From Proteus cibi (GTDB lineage Bacteria > Pseudomonadota > Gammaproteobacteria > Enterobacterales > Enterobacteriaceae), in assembly GCF_003144405.1 (NCBI RefSeq), contig NZ_PENW01000026.1:124001-188000 (forward strand): a stretch of 64,000 nt of DNA, written 5' to 3'. Below, in pieces: positions 50,247 through 60,715 of the stretch. Numbering within the stretch: the stretch's first letter is position 1; every line of letters starts with the position of its first letter. Both the position numbers and the translations under genes were made by a program. The notes beneath the pieces were generated by a model. It saw only the letters and a program-made list of their open reading frames with translations. It searched no databases and was not told the DNA's origin.

Positions 50247-53200
50247 TTAATCAAATTGTTTTCTTGCATTGCGGAATAAACGCATCCAAGGGCTGTCTTC
50301 ACCCCAGTTATCTGGATGCCAAGAATTACTGACTGTTCTAAACACGCGTTCTGGGTGAGGCATCATAATGGTTGATCGACCATCTTTTGTCGTGACAGCA
50401 GTAATGCCTTTAACCGAGCCATTAGGATTTAATGGATATTGTTCTGTTGGATTACCGTAGTGATCCACAAAACGTAATCCCACTAAATTTTGAGCTTCTA
50501 GTTGTGCTAATTGCTCAGCATGACGGAATTCAGCAAAACCTTCACCATGAGATACTGCAATAGGCATTTGTGAACCCACCATACCTTGCAGTAATAACGA
50601 TGGGCTTTCTGTCACTTTCACTAAACTAAAGCGCGCTTCAAAGCGTTCAGAACGATTGCGAACAAAACGAGGCCACAAATCTGCACCCGGAATAAGTTCT
50701 GATAATGTTGACATCATTTGGCAACCATTACAGACTCCAAGGGACAAGGTATCTTGGCGCTCAAAGAATTGAGCAAACTCATCACGTAAACGAGAATTAA
50801 ATAAAATAGACTTCGCCCAACCTTCACCCGCACCTAATACGTCACCGTAAGAGAATCCGCCACAAGCCACCAGCACATCAAAATCACTGAGTGAACGTCG
50901 TGATGAATGTAAGTCACTCATATGAACGTCGATAGCATCAAAACCCGCTCTATCAAAAGCGGCCGCCATTTCAACATGAGAGTTAACACCTTGCTCTCTT
51001 AATACCGCAATACGAGGACGGCTTCCAGTTGCAATATAAGGTGCAGCAATATCTTCATTTGGATCAAAAGTTAACGTCACATTTAACCCAGGATCGTTGA
51101 GATCTTGTTTTGCTTGATGCTCTTCATCCGCACACTCTGGGTTATCACGTAAGCGTTGCATTTGCCATGTTGTTTCTGCCCACCAAAGACGCAATGTACT
51201 GCGTTTTTCATTGTAAACTTCAGTTTCACGACTTTGGATAATAATGGCGTCATTTTCTGTTGCTTGACCTAAATAGTGTAAACAATCCGATAAACCATAT
51301 TCAGCAAATAATGCTTCGACAACCTCTTGATGTTCAGCACGAATTTGGATCACACCACCGAGCTCTTCATTAAAGAGTCCGGCTAAAATATCTTCATCAT
51401 AAGCACTAATATCAACGTGTAAGCCACAATGACCCGTAAATGCCATTTCTGCAAGAGTGACAAATAATCCACCATCAGAGCGATCGTGATAGGCCAGCAA
51501 TTTGCCATCATTGACCAATTGTTGCATCACATTGAAGAACTGTTTTAACTGCTCAACATCACGAAGATCTGCCGCTTTTTGACCCAGTTGACGATAAACT
51601 TGTGCTAGTGCCGTCGCGCCTAATGCGTTATGACCATTTCCCAAATCAATTAAATACAAGCGGTTTCCTGCTTGTGTTGATAATTCAGGTGTCACTGTTT
51701 TACGCACATCTTCAACACGAGAGAATGCCGTAATCACTAAAGATAATGGAGAAGTAACCTCTTTGGTTTTCCCTTCTTTATCTTGCCAGCGCGTCTTCAT
51801 TGACATCGAATCTTTACCCACAGGGATTGTAATTCCTAACTCTGGGCATAGCTCTTCACCAATGGCTTTCACTGCATCATATAAACCCGCATCTTCACCG
51901 GGATGTCCCGCTGCTGACATCCAGTTAGCCGAAAGCTTAATACGATTAAGCGCTTCTACATCACAACCCGCCATATTGGTTAGCGCTTCACCGACAGCCA
52001 TACGTGCAGATGCAGCGAAATCTAACAGTGCAATAGGTGCGCGTTCACCAATAGACATCGCTTCGCCATAATAGCTATCTAATGTTGCGGTGGTAACTGC
52101 GCAATTGGCAACAGGAATTTGCCAAGGTCCAACCATTTGATCGCGAGCAACCATACCTGTTACTGAGCGGTCACCAATAGTAATTAAGAACGTTTTTTCA
52201 GCAACGGCGGGTAAATGAAGAACACGATAAACCGCATCTTTTAAATCGATGTCTTTACGAGAGAGATACTCACCTTCTGTTTTAAGTGATTTTACATCAC
52301 GTAACATTTTAGGTGCTTTACCTAATAATATGTCTAATGGCATATCAATCGGCTTATTATCAAAGTGTGTATCATTGAGCACTAATTCACGCTCTTGTGT
52401 TGCTTCACCGATCACCGCATAAGGTGCTCTTTCTCGCTTACATAACGCATCAAAAAGAGGCATTTTTTCAGGTGATACCGCCAATACATAACGCTCTTGA
52501 GATTCATTACACCAGATCTCAAGTGGGCTCATACCCGGTTCATCATTAAGAACATCACGTAATTCAAAACGACCACCACGACCGCCATCATTAACTAATT
52601 CAGGCATCGCATTAGAAAGACCACCAGCCCCAACATCATGAATAAATAAAATTGGATTATCGTCACCTAATTGCCAACAACGGTCGATAACTTCTTGGCA
52701 ACGACGTTCCATTTCAGGGTTATCACGCTGAACAGAGGCAAAATCTAAATCTGCATCTGATTGACCTGATGTCATAGAAGAAGCCGCACCGCCACCAAGG
52801 CCAATATTCATAGATGGTCCACCAAGTACAATCAACTTGGCACCTACTGTGATTTCACCTTTTTGTACGTGATCTTCACGAATATTACCGATACCTCCGG
52901 CTAACATAATTGGTTTATGGTAACCGCGAATTTCAACACCATTATGACTATTAACTTGTTCTTCATAGGTTCTGAAATAGCCGAGTAATGCTGGACGACC
53001 GAACTCATTATTAAATGCCGCACCACCTAGTGGACCTTCCGTCATGATGTCTAATGCATTAACAATACGCTCTGGTTTGCCAAAATCTTCTTCCCAAGGC
53101 TGTTCAAATCCGGGAATACGTAAGTTAGAAACCGAAAATCCAACTAGGCCAGCTTTAGGTTTTGCACCACGTCCAGTTGCACCTTCATCTCGGATCTCAC

Positions 53201-54137
53201 CACCTGATCCCGTCGCTGCACCTGGCCAAGGTGAAATAGCCGTTGGGTGATTATGGGTTTCTACTTTCATCAAGATATGTACAGGTTCTTGATGATAGTG
53301 ATAATGCCCTTTTTCTGCATCAGGATAAAAACGTCCCGCCACAGACCCCTCCATAACTGCCGCATTATCTTTATAAGCAGACATGACATAGTCAGGCGTT
53401 TGCTCAAACGTATTTTTAATCATTTTAAATAATGATTTATCTTGAGCTTTACCATCAATGATCCAATCAGCATTAAATATTTTGTGGCGGCAGTGTTCAG
53501 AGTTAGCTTGTGCAAACATATAAAGCTCAACATCTGTTGGATTACGCTGTAAACGGTTAAAAGCATCAACTAAGTAATCAACTTCATCGTCTGCCAACGC
53601 TAATCCCATTTCGATATTAGCTTTTACCAGAGCATCTTTACCTTTTGCCAGAACATCAATGGTTTTCAGTGGTGCTGGCGTTTGCTCGGCAAAAAGTGCA
53701 TTTACATCTTGATAATTTAAGAAGATGGTTTCCATCATTCGATCATGAATAAAACCATAAAGTTGTTGCCACTGAGTGTCTGTCATCGTACCGCACTCAA
53801 TAAAGTAGGCGATACCACGTTCAATTCGGATAACCTTGGCTAAACCACAGTTATGTGCAATATCTGTCGCTTTAGAAGACCAAGGTGAAATGGTTCCCGG
53901 GCGAGGCGTAACCACTCGCATTTCCCCAACAGGCTCGTGTTCTGTTAATGAAGGCCCATAATGCAGTAATTGACGTAATTTAATTTGGTCATCTTCAGAT
54001 AACTGCCCTTCCACTTTCGCGAAATGGACAAATTCCGCGTATATACCTTGTACAGGAAGATCATTTTCCTGACATAGAGTGAGTAATTTATTAATACGAA
54101 ACGCGGATAAAGCGGGGGAGCCACGCAGGATTTCCAT
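50247..54137 (-). CDS. purL: Phosphoribosylformylglycinamidine synthase
   Basis: Large single-chain FGAM synthase of purine synthesis; uses glutamine and ATP to convert FGAR to FGAM. 1296 aa, as in E. coli. N-terminal and PurM-like halves with [33 protein letters not shown] and GGAASS; C-terminal glutaminase with nucleophile cysteine in [10 protein letters not shown] and HGEGFAEF, and PHPERVFR carrying the triad histidine and glutamate. A PurR box overlaps its promoter. Confidence 0.98.
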   Translation of the reverse strand: MEILRGSPALSAFRINKLLTLCQENDLPVQGIYAEFVHFAKVEGQLSEDDQIKLRQLLHYGPSLTEHEPVGEMRVVTPRPGTISPWSSKATDIAHNCGLAKVIRIERGIAYFIECGTMTDTQWQQLYGFIHDRMMETIFLNYQDVNALFAEQTPAPLKTIDVLAKGKDALVKANIEMGLALADDEVDYLVDAFNRLQRNPTDVELYMFAQANSEHCRHKIFNADWIIDGKAQDKSLFKMIKNTFEQTPDYVMSAYKDNAAVMEGSVAGRFYPDAEKGHYHYHQEPVHILMKVETHNHPTAISPWPGAATGSGGEIRDEGATGRGAKPKAGLVGFSVSNLRIPGFEQPWEEDFGKPERIVNALDIMTEGPLGGAAFNNEFGRPALLGYFRTYEEQVNSHNGVEIRGYHKPIMLAGGIGNIREDHVQKGEITVGAKLIVLGGPSMNIGLGGGAASSMTSGQSDADLDFASVQRDNPEMERRCQEVIDRCWQLGDDNPILFIHDVGAGGLSNAMPELVNDGGRGGRFELRDVLNDEPGMSPLEIWCNESQERYVLAVSPEKMPLFDALCKRERAPYAVIGEATQERELVLNDTHFDNKPIDMPLDILLGKAPKMLRDVKSLKTEGEYLSRKDIDLKDAVYRVLHLPAVAEKTFLITIGDRSVTGMVARDQMVGPWQIPVANCAVTTATLDSYYGEAMSIGERAPIALLDFAASARMAVGEALTNMAGCDVEALNRIKLSANWMSAAGHPGEDAGLYDAVKAIGEELCPELGITIPVGKDSMSMKTRWQDKEGKTKEVTSPLSLVITAFSRVEDVRKTVTPELSTQAGNRLYLIDLGNGHNALGATALAQVYRQLGQKAADLRDVEQLKQFFNVMQQLVNDGKLLAYHDRSDGGLFVTLAEMAFTGHCGLHVDISAYDEDILAGLFNEELGGVIQIRAEHQEVVEALFAEYGLSDCLHYLGQATENDAIIIQSRETEVYNEKRSTLRLWWAETTWQMQRLRDNPECADEEHQAKQDLNDPGLNVTLTFDPNEDIAAPYIATGSRPRIAVLREQGVNSHVEMAAAFDRAGFDAIDVHMSDLHSSRRSLSDFDVLVACGGFSYGDVLGAGEGWAKSILFNSRLRDEFAQFFERQDTLSLGVCNGCQMMSTLSELIPGADLWPRFVRNRSERFEARFSLVKVTESPSLLLQGMVGSQMPIAVSHGEGFAEFRHAEQLAQLEAQNLVGLRFVDHYGNPTEQYPLNPNGSVKGITAVTTKDGRSTIMMPHPERVFRTVSNSWHPDNWGEDSPWMRLFRNARKQFD

Positions 54138-54196
54138 AGTATTGAGTTCTCTCTTTTAGCAGCTAGCCTGATCAATCATTCAGGGGAAACGCGCCT

Positions 54197-54235
54197 AGTA
54201 TAATAGAATAACCGCTCAGACGAAACCGTTTGCGT
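54197..54235 (-). promoter_or_regulatory. purL promoter with PurR operator
   Basis: ACGAAACCGTTTGCGT (54220-54235) matches the PurR palindrome at 14 of 16 positions. On the minus strand it begins at the -35 position relative to a TATACT -10 (54197-54202, 17-bp spacer), so binding would block purL transcription. Confidence 0.8.
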
Positions 54236-54401
54236 GAACAAAATAACGGCATTTAACTTAGAGTGTTTTAATGATTAATTGGTGTAATCAAGTTGCGTCT
54301 TGCCAATATGTTAAGCAAAATGCTCGATTACTGGAAATTTATCCATGTTAAAATAACGATTTTACACACAACAATAAACAACGTTAACGAGAACCAACCT
54401 A

Positions 54402-55874
54402 TTGAATAATATAAGGATAAACTATTTCGTTATCGTTATCATAGCGCTCTTTTCAGCGGCTATTATCGCGTTGAATATTACATGGCCTGATAGGCAAAAA
54501 GCGCAGATAAATAAGATTTTATCTCGTGGTGAGTTAAGAATCAGTACGATACCTTCACCATTGATAACGATGAACGATAAAAAGGACCCCGTAGGTTTCG
54601 ATTATGAATTAGTGAAACGCTTTGCAGATTACCTAGGCGTGAAACTTGTCGTTAATATGCGGACAAATATCAACCAAATGTTTGACGATCTGGAGAATAA
54701 TAAAGCTGACTTTATCGCCGCCGGATTACTTTATAATAAAGAGAGACTAGATACGACGCGCAGTGGCCCTGCTTACTTTTCAGTTTCTCAACAGCTCATT
54801 TACCGTAAAGGGACATTAAGACCACGTAGCTTTGATACATTAGATGGGCGTCTTGTTGTCACTGCGGGCTCTGCTCATGCAAGTTTATTGCGAACATTAA
54901 AAGAGACGCAATATCCCGAGCTTGAGTGGGAAGAATCAGATAATCAAACAACCTCACAACTGCTAGAAGCCTTATCAGAAGGTAAAATAACCTATGTGTT
55001 AGCAGACTCAATCAGTGTTGCTGTGCAACAACGCATTCATCCTAATGTTGCCGTAGGGTTTGAAGTCACTGAAAGCCGTCCACTAACGTGGTATCTGCCA
55101 GATGGTGAAGATAATAGCTTATATGCAGCGATGCTCGATTACTTTAATCAATTATCTCAAGAAGATGTATTAGCAAGGCTTGAAGAAAAGTATTTTGGTC
55201 ATGTGGGTTCATTTGATTACTTCGATACGATCTCTTTTATTACGGCAATAGATTCCATTTTGCCAAACTATCAACCTCTTTTTGAAAAGTATGCAGATAC
55301 TTTCGATTGGCGGTTATTAGCCGCTATGGCATGGCAAGAATCACATTGGGATCCTCATGCTACATCACCAACGGGAGTTAGAGGATTGATGATGTTAACT
55401 CGCCCTACTGCATCAAGTATGGGCGTTACTGATAGACTTGATCCTGAAGAGAGTGTTCGAGGAGGAGCGCAATATCTTAAGCATCTTCTTTCACGCTTAC
55501 CGGATTCTATCCCTGAAGATGAAAGAATTTGGTTTGCATTAGCCGCATATAATATGGGATTTGGTCATATGCTTGACGCCAGAAGGCTGACTGAGCAACA
55601 AAATGCCGATCCTGACAGTTGGCTAGATGTAAAATCAAGATTACCTCTACTTAGCCAAAAGAAATATTATGCAGACCTCCCTTATGGCTATGCCAGAGGC
55701 CATGAAGCTTATCGTTATGTTGAAAATATTCGACGATATCAACTTAGCCTTGTCGGTTACCTTCAAGCCAAAGAGAGCAAAAATAAAATATTATCTAAAG
55801 ATAAAGAGACTGATAACGATGCAGAACAAGCAAAATCATCATTATCATTGACTCAAGATATGGCTTATCAATAA
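54402..55874 (+). CDS. mltF: Membrane-bound lytic murein transglycosylase F
   Basis: 490 aa. N-terminal membrane or lipid-type anchor (8-28), an SBP-type periplasmic domain (about 40-270) and a C-terminal SLT domain with catalytic E313 ([25 protein letters not shown]). Cleaves peptidoglycan glycan strands. The start codon is TTG: it gives MNNIRINYF, aligned with E. coli MKKLKINYL, and no ATG fits. GAG lies upstream. Divergent from purL, as in E. coli. Confidence 0.94.
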   Translation: MNNIRINYFVIVIIALFSAAIIALNITWPDRQKAQINKILSRGELRISTIPSPLITMNDKKDPVGFDYELVKRFADYLGVKLVVNMRTNINQMFDDLENNKADFIAAGLLYNKERLDTTRSGPAYFSVSQQLIYRKGTLRPRSFDTLDGRLVVTAGSAHASLLRTLKETQYPELEWEESDNQTTSQLLEALSEGKITYVLADSISVAVQQRIHPNVAVGFEVTESRPLTWYLPDGEDNSLYAAMLDYFNQLSQEDVLARLEEKYFGHVGSFDYFDTISFITAIDSILPNYQPLFEKYADTFDWRLLAAMAWQESHWDPHATSPTGVRGLMMLTRPTASSMGVTDRLDPEESVRGGAQYLKHLLSRLPDSIPEDERIWFALAAYNMGFGHMLDARRLTEQQNADPDSWLDVKSRLPLLSQKKYYADLPYGYARGHEAYRYVENIRRYQLSLVGYLQAKESKNKILSKDKETDNDAEQAKSSLSLTQDMAYQ

Positions 55875-55908
55875 TTTTTGTACTTAAAAACAGCCAATTA
55901 AATAACAT

Positions 55909-55933
55909 AGCCTCTTTTATAGAGGCTTATTTG
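55909..55933 (+). terminator. Terminator after mltF
   Basis: 7-bp stem AGCCTCT / AGAGGCT followed by TATTTGT. The T run is imperfect. Confidence 0.65.
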
Positions 55934-56010
55934 TGCCATATCTACCATTCAAAAAATCACTTCAACCATAAAAGCCATCCGTAAATTAATGTTTTCTTAA
56001 TATTAAAAAT

Positions 56011-56075
56011 TGTTACATTTCTTCATGCTATTTTTACCCAAAATAGGGAAAATTCATGTGTTAAAAAATGTAACA
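56011..56075. repeat. 65-bp extended palindrome upstream of pmfA
   Basis: TGTTACATTT (56011-56020) and AAATGTAACA (56066-56075) are exact inverted copies. Between them CATG and TTTTACCC face GGGAAAA and CATG, so most of the span can fold as one long interrupted hairpin. It could be a binding site for a dimeric regulator. Confidence 0.6.
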
Positions 56076-56681
56076 CTCATTAGCGAAAACACTCACTCAA
56101 TGAGTAAATTGTATTTTAAATGACCTAATTAGTCATTTTAAGACTATCAGAATAGGTGAAATATTAGAAAAAATTAACTTAAATACGTAGGAATTATCTC
56201 ATTAGTTATTATTCATTTTATGATTATTATTTTTGGAGAAACTTTTTTTGCGATAAAAATTAACCTAAACATACCTTTACTAACATCTAACTTATTGAAT
56301 TATATATATTACGATAATCTATAATTAGTTTTATTAATTTTTCTAACCTAATGTTAATAACATTACTTTTCGTAAAGTTAAAACAATGTTAATTATATTG
56401 TCTATTAAATTTATCTGCCTGATAAACTTTTTCACCCATAAATTGAGTAATAAAAAGAATAAATCTATATAAAACTCTATTAATATGGAATAGGCAAGAT
56501 TAAATATGAAAATTGAGTAAATCAACAAAACGTTATATCAAATAGAGCGTCTTTATTGATATCATATAAACCAGTCATTATTCGAAACAACTCGAAATAT
56601 AATGCAAATCAATTTTTATATTCCGACATTAATATTATTTTTCTATAAATAATACGCACGATCTTCAAGGGATTATCTATA

Positions 56682-57230
56682 ATGAAACTGAGTAAAATTG
56701 CTTTAGCTGCTGCTTTAGTATTTGGTATTAATTCTGTTGCAACTGCTGAAACTCCGGCACCCAAAATTGGCGCAACTAAAGGCGAAATTCAATTAAAAGG
56801 TGAAATTGTTAATTCAGCTTGTGGATTAGCAGCTTCTTCAAGTCCTGTTATTGTTGATTTCAGTGAAATCCCAACTTCTGCATTAGCAAATATGCAGAAA
56901 GCAGGTAACGTTAAAAAAGATATCGAATTACAAGACTGTGATACTACCGTAGCAAAAACCGCTACTGTTAGCTATACACCAAGCGTTGTTAATGCAACAA
57001 ATAAAGACTTAGCATCTTTCGTATCTGGCTCAGCTTCTGGCGCGGGTATCGGCTTAATGGATGCTGGCAGCAAGTCAGTAAAATGGAACACAGCAACTAC
57101 ACCAGTACAATTAGTTAATGGTGTTTCTAAGATCCCATTTGTTGCTTACGTTCAAGCTGAATCAGCAGACGCTACTGTAACTCCGGGTGAATTCCAAGCC
57201 GTTATCAACTTCCAAGTTGATTATCAGTAA
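56682..57230 (+). CDS. pmfA: Major fimbrial subunit (PmfA-like)
   Basis: 182 aa. Signal peptide MKLSKIALAAALVFGINSVATA, cleaved before ETPAP. Type-1 pilin fold: cysteine pair in NSACGLA and LQDCDTT, and the C-terminal beta-strand GEFQAVINFQVDYQ with the penultimate tyrosine needed for chaperone and donor-strand exchange. First gene of a five-gene chaperone-usher operon in the A-C-D-E-F order of P. mirabilis pmf. AAGGGA precedes the ATG. The specific pmf name rests on order and recall, not on a search. Confidence 0.85.
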   Translation: MKLSKIALAAALVFGINSVATAETPAPKIGATKGEIQLKGEIVNSACGLAASSSPVIVDFSEIPTSALANMQKAGNVKKDIELQDCDTTVAKTATVSYTPSVVNATNKDLASFVSGSASGAGIGLMDAGSKSVKWNTATTPVQLVNGVSKIPFVAYVQAESADATVTPGEFQAVINFQVDYQ

Positions 57231-57276
57231 TCGTTTTATTTATTTAAATTAATTAAATAATAAATTAATTACTGCA

Positions 57277-57304
57277 TTAACGCAGGGGATTTCCTCTGCG
57301 TTAA
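57277..57304 (+). terminator. Hairpin between pilin and usher genes
   Basis: 9-bp stem TTAACGCAG / CTGCGTTAA followed by ATTTGATAAA rather than a T run. It may be an attenuator or an RNA-stability hairpin that keeps pilin expression above usher expression. Confidence 0.55.
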
Positions 57305-57408
57305 ATTTGATAAAACACTTCAATTTAATAAAAATAAAATAAAAAGTAATTAAATAAATATTCATTATTTAATTAGTTTTTATTTAATTAATAATTAGGC
57401 GTTTATTC

Positions 57409-59895
57409 ATGTTAATTTCTTTTTTTCACAGCACAATATGGAAAAATATTTGTGCCATTTTGCTATTGTGCTTAGCGTTTTCCGCTCAAGCTGAGCAAGA
57501 TGATTCTGTGGAATTTAACATTCATATGCTAGATGCCGAAGACCGAGATAATGTTGATTTATCTCGTTTTGCAACTTCTAATTACATTATTCCGGGTATG
57601 TACTACTTAGATATCCGTATAAATGGTCGTGACTTCCCTCGTCAGAACATTAATTATATTGAAGTAAAACCTAATTACTCCATCGCTTGTATTGATCCTA
57701 CCCTTCTAACAAAGTTAACAATTAACGAAGAAAATCAAAAGTTTATCGAAGAGATCTCACCCGATTGTTTCGATATTAGTCAATTACCGGGTATCTCTAT
57801 CAAAAATGATGGCGGTATTCTCGATATTGTTATGCCTCGTTCATTAATGAAATATGAAGATACCGATTGGACACCACCTGAATTGTGGGACCCAGGTATA
57901 TCTGGACTTTTAGTTGACTATACCTTAACAGGTACATCAACTCGCCCGAATAAAGGCAATAATAACAACTCATTGACAGGATATGGGCAGGCTGGGATTA
58001 ACCTTGGCGAATGGCGACTACGTGCTGAATATCAAGGAAACTATTCATCTGAATATTCATCAAATAATAGCTTTGATTGGAATCAGATTTACGCCTATAA
58101 ACCATTACCTAACCAAGCGGCAAAATTGACGCTCGGTGAAACGTATTTAAACTCTCAAGTTTTTGATAGTTTTCGTTTTACAGGTGCCAATATACAAAGT
58201 GATGAAAGAATGTTACCCCCTTCTTTGCAAGGTTATGCACCTGAAATTCATGGTATCGCAAACACTAATGCCAAAGTAACTGTCACGCAAAACGGCCGCT
58301 TAATTTATGAAACCACAGTACCTGCGGGTCCTTTCGCGATTAAACATTTACAAGATACCGTACAAGGTCAATTAAATGTCAGAGTCGAAGAGCAAAATGG
58401 TAAAGTAACCGAATTCCAAGTACAAACAGCCAATCTACCTTATATGACTCGTCCGGGCTCAGTGCGTTATAACACATCAATGGGTCAGTCATCGCTCAAC
58501 AACCATAAAATGCAAGGTCCTGTTTTTTATCAAGGCGATTTTTCATGGGGGATGAATAACACATGGTCGCTGTACGGTGGGGTTTTATTGACGGCGAAAG
58601 ATTACAATGCGTGGTCATTAGGTTTAGGTCACGATATGGGACGTTTAGGTACACTTTCAGGTGATATTACTCAGTCTTATAGCAAAACCTATGATAATGA
58701 AAATATCAACGGGATGTCATTCAAACTAAACTACGCTAAAACATTCGATGAGTACCATAGTACGATTACTTTTGCGGGTTATCGCTTTTCAGAGAAAACA
58801 TTCCGATCTTTCTCTCAATATATCGATGAACGTTACAATGACATTAATAACAATGGCTATGAAAAAGAGATGTATACCATTACAGGTAACAAAACTTTTT
58901 GGGCTGATGACATTGAAAAATCAACAACACTTTATCTCTCTTACCGACATCAAAATTATTGGGATAAAAATACACAAGAACAATATGGTGTTACGGTAAG
59001 CCGTAATTTTTCTATTATGGGTATAGAGCAAATTAATACTAACTTATCTGCATTTCGTACTCAGCATAAAGGAAACACGGATGACAGTATTTCTTTCAAT
59101 ATTTCAGTTCCATTAGGAAGTGGCAAAAGTATTGGTTATAGCTTGCAAGACAGTAACGGAAAAGTGAACCAAATGGCCACTTATTCTGATAATAGCAATT
59201 ATAATAATCTGTGGCGCGTCCGTGCCGGTTTAAGCTCAGACAATAAAGCCAATACTGATGGTTATTATCAACACCGTTCGCAATATGCAGAAATTAACGC
59301 CAATGCAAGCTATCAACAAGATAACTATATTGCACTAGGTGCAACAGTCAAAGGTGGATTTACTGCAACACGTCACGGTGCCGCATTACATAGCAGTAGC
59401 ATGACATCAAGTACTGCTCGTATGATGGTTGATACAGATGGAGTATCAGGTGTGCCATTTAACAACCAAAGCACAACAACAAACCTATTTGGTATTGGCG
59501 TATTAACTGACTTAACGAGTTATAACAATGTTGATGCGCGTATTGATGTTGATAAAATGGGTTCAGATATTGAAACACACAAAGCCATTACTTCTGCAAC
59601 GTTAACTGAAGGCGCGATTGGCTACTATAAATTCCCAGTTCGCCAAGGTGAGCGCCTAATGGCTATCTTACAAACTGCCGATCAAAAATACCCGCCATTT
59701 GGTGCTGAGCTCACCAATAAAAACGGTGAGAATATGGGAATGGTGATGGAAGATGGCCTAGTTTATATTGCCGGCGTTAACCTTAATGAATCATTAAACG
59801 TAATCTGGGGTGGTAAAACTCAGTGTACGATTACAATTCCTGCTGCAATTAACGATCCACTAAAACGTGAATTGTTGTTATGTCAGGAACTTTAA
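57409..59895 (+). CDS. pmfC: Fimbrial outer-membrane usher (PmfC-like)
   Basis: 828 aa. Signal peptide ending in FSAQA; N-terminal chaperone-binding domain (VEFNIHMLDAEDRDNVDLSRF), 24-strand barrel with plug (YETTVPAGPFAIKHLQ region), and a C-terminal domain ending in a cysteine pair (KTQCTI, LLLCQEL). It secretes and orders subunits at the outer membrane. The ribosome site before ATG is weak (AGGCG). 178 bp after pmfA. Confidence 0.92.
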   Translation: MLISFFHSTIWKNICAILLLCLAFSAQAEQDDSVEFNIHMLDAEDRDNVDLSRFATSNYIIPGMYYLDIRINGRDFPRQNINYIEVKPNYSIACIDPTLLTKLTINEENQKFIEEISPDCFDISQLPGISIKNDGGILDIVMPRSLMKYEDTDWTPPELWDPGISGLLVDYTLTGTSTRPNKGNNNNSLTGYGQAGINLGEWRLRAEYQGNYSSEYSSNNSFDWNQIYAYKPLPNQAAKLTLGETYLNSQVFDSFRFTGANIQSDERMLPPSLQGYAPEIHGIANTNAKVTVTQNGRLIYETTVPAGPFAIKHLQDTVQGQLNVRVEEQNGKVTEFQVQTANLPYMTRPGSVRYNTSMGQSSLNNHKMQGPVFYQGDFSWGMNNTWSLYGGVLLTAKDYNAWSLGLGHDMGRLGTLSGDITQSYSKTYDNENINGMSFKLNYAKTFDEYHSTITFAGYRFSEKTFRSFSQYIDERYNDINNNGYEKEMYTITGNKTFWADDIEKSTTLYLSYRHQNYWDKNTQEQYGVTVSRNFSIMGIEQINTNLSAFRTQHKGNTDDSISFNISVPLGSGKSIGYSLQDSNGKVNQMATYSDNSNYNNLWRVRAGLSSDNKANTDGYYQHRSQYAEINANASYQQDNYIALGATVKGGFTATRHGAALHSSSMTSSTARMMVDTDGVSGVPFNNQSTTTNLFGIGVLTDLTSYNNVDARIDVDKMGSDIETHKAITSATLTEGAIGYYKFPVRQGERLMAILQTADQKYPPFGAELTNKNGENMGMVMEDGLVYIAGVNLNESLNVIWGGKTQCTITIPAAINDPLKRELLLCQEL

Positions 59896-59925
59896 TGCAC
59901 AAAATGAATTAATAGAGATAATTGT

Positions 59926-60690
59926 ATGAACTCATTCAACACACTCAAAACGCTTTTTTGTGGCTCATTAATTGCACTCAGCATAGTGAGCACAACTCAA
60001 GCAGGCGTGTCATTAGATAGAACTCGTATTGTACTTATGGGCAACGAAAACTCGGCTAGCGTAAACCTAAAAAACACTAGCCCTGATATTCCTTTTTTAG
60101 CTCAATCATGGGTTGAAAATGAACACGGACAAAAAATCGCTTCTCCTTTAGTAGCGTTGCCACCTTTGCAGCGTCTTGATGGTGACCAAAAAGGCGTTGT
60201 CAGAATTACCAAAACAGCAGAAATTGGTCTTTTGCCACAAGATAGAGAATCACTTTTTTATTTAAATGTGCGTGAAATTCCACCAGCCCCCAAACAAGCT
60301 AACGTGTTACAAATGGCAATGCAGTCTCGCATTAAATTATTCTACCGCCCAACAGCTGTTATTCCTGAAAAACCAGGCATGATTTGGCAAGATCAATTAG
60401 TGTTTAAAAAACAAGGTAATCAATTTATTGCCGAAAATCCGACACCTTATTACATCACTATTATTGGGCTTTCTAATAAATTAAATGGTGAAGATAGCGA
60501 TAAGTTAACCACATTCCCTGGTTTAATGATTGCCCCTAAATCCTCACTGGAAATTCCCGTTAAAACCAGTAGCGTCAATCAATTTTACATGATGTATGTA
60601 AATGATTACGGCGGACATCCAGAATTAAAATTTGTTTGCCAACAAAATAGCTGCAAAGCAGCCCCAAAAGAACAACAACCCAAATATTAA
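59926..60690 (+). CDS. pmfD: Periplasmic fimbrial chaperone (PmfD-like)
   Basis: 254 aa. Signal peptide ending in STTQA. PapD-like two-domain fold: VSLDRTRIVLMG at the N terminus with the conserved arginine, the G1 strand region (RESLFYLNVREIPP), and IKLFYRPTAVIP with the conserved lysine. Folds subunits and delivers them to the usher. The C-terminal lysine-rich tail after VNDYGG is longer than usual and has two cysteines (FVCQQNSCKA). Confidence 0.92.
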   Translation: MNSFNTLKTLFCGSLIALSIVSTTQAGVSLDRTRIVLMGNENSASVNLKNTSPDIPFLAQSWVENEHGQKIASPLVALPPLQRLDGDQKGVVRITKTAEIGLLPQDRESLFYLNVREIPPAPKQANVLQMAMQSRIKLFYRPTAVIPEKPGMIWQDQLVFKKQGNQFIAENPTPYYITIIGLSNKLNGEDSDKLTTFPGLMIAPKSSLEIPVKTSSVNQFYMMYVNDYGGHPELKFVCQQNSCKAAPKEQQPKY

Positions 60691-60715
60691 TCAACTTGAC
60701 GCCGGTAGGAATAAA

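Larger units (their letters stand above)
55875..56681. other. Long AT-rich leader of the fimbrial operon
   Basis: 807 bp with no gene I can support; the minus-strand frame at 56343-56528 is an AT-rich artefact. It holds the mltF terminator, a 65-bp extended palindrome (56011-56075), a smaller inverted repeat AAATGAC-N7-GTCATTT (56118-56138) and a TATAAT -10 candidate (56598-56603) without a fair -35, which suggests activator-dependent transcription. No matching pair of long inverted repeats was seen that would make an invertible promoter. Confidence 0.65.

Noticed and set aside
56343-56528. Minus-strand frame in the fimbrial leader
   Set aside because: Composition is that of random AT-rich DNA (I, L, F, N) and no start signals; no fimbrial regulator features.
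55875-56681. Invertible promoter for the fimbrial operon
   Set aside because: No pair of long inverted repeats of the MrpI/FimB type and no recombinase gene nearby; the palindromes seen have arms of about 10 bp only 45 bp apart.
60632-60715. Extended start of the tip adhesin inside pmfD
   Set aside because: It would place 28 polar residues before a clear signal peptide; the ATG at 60716 has a good ribosome site.
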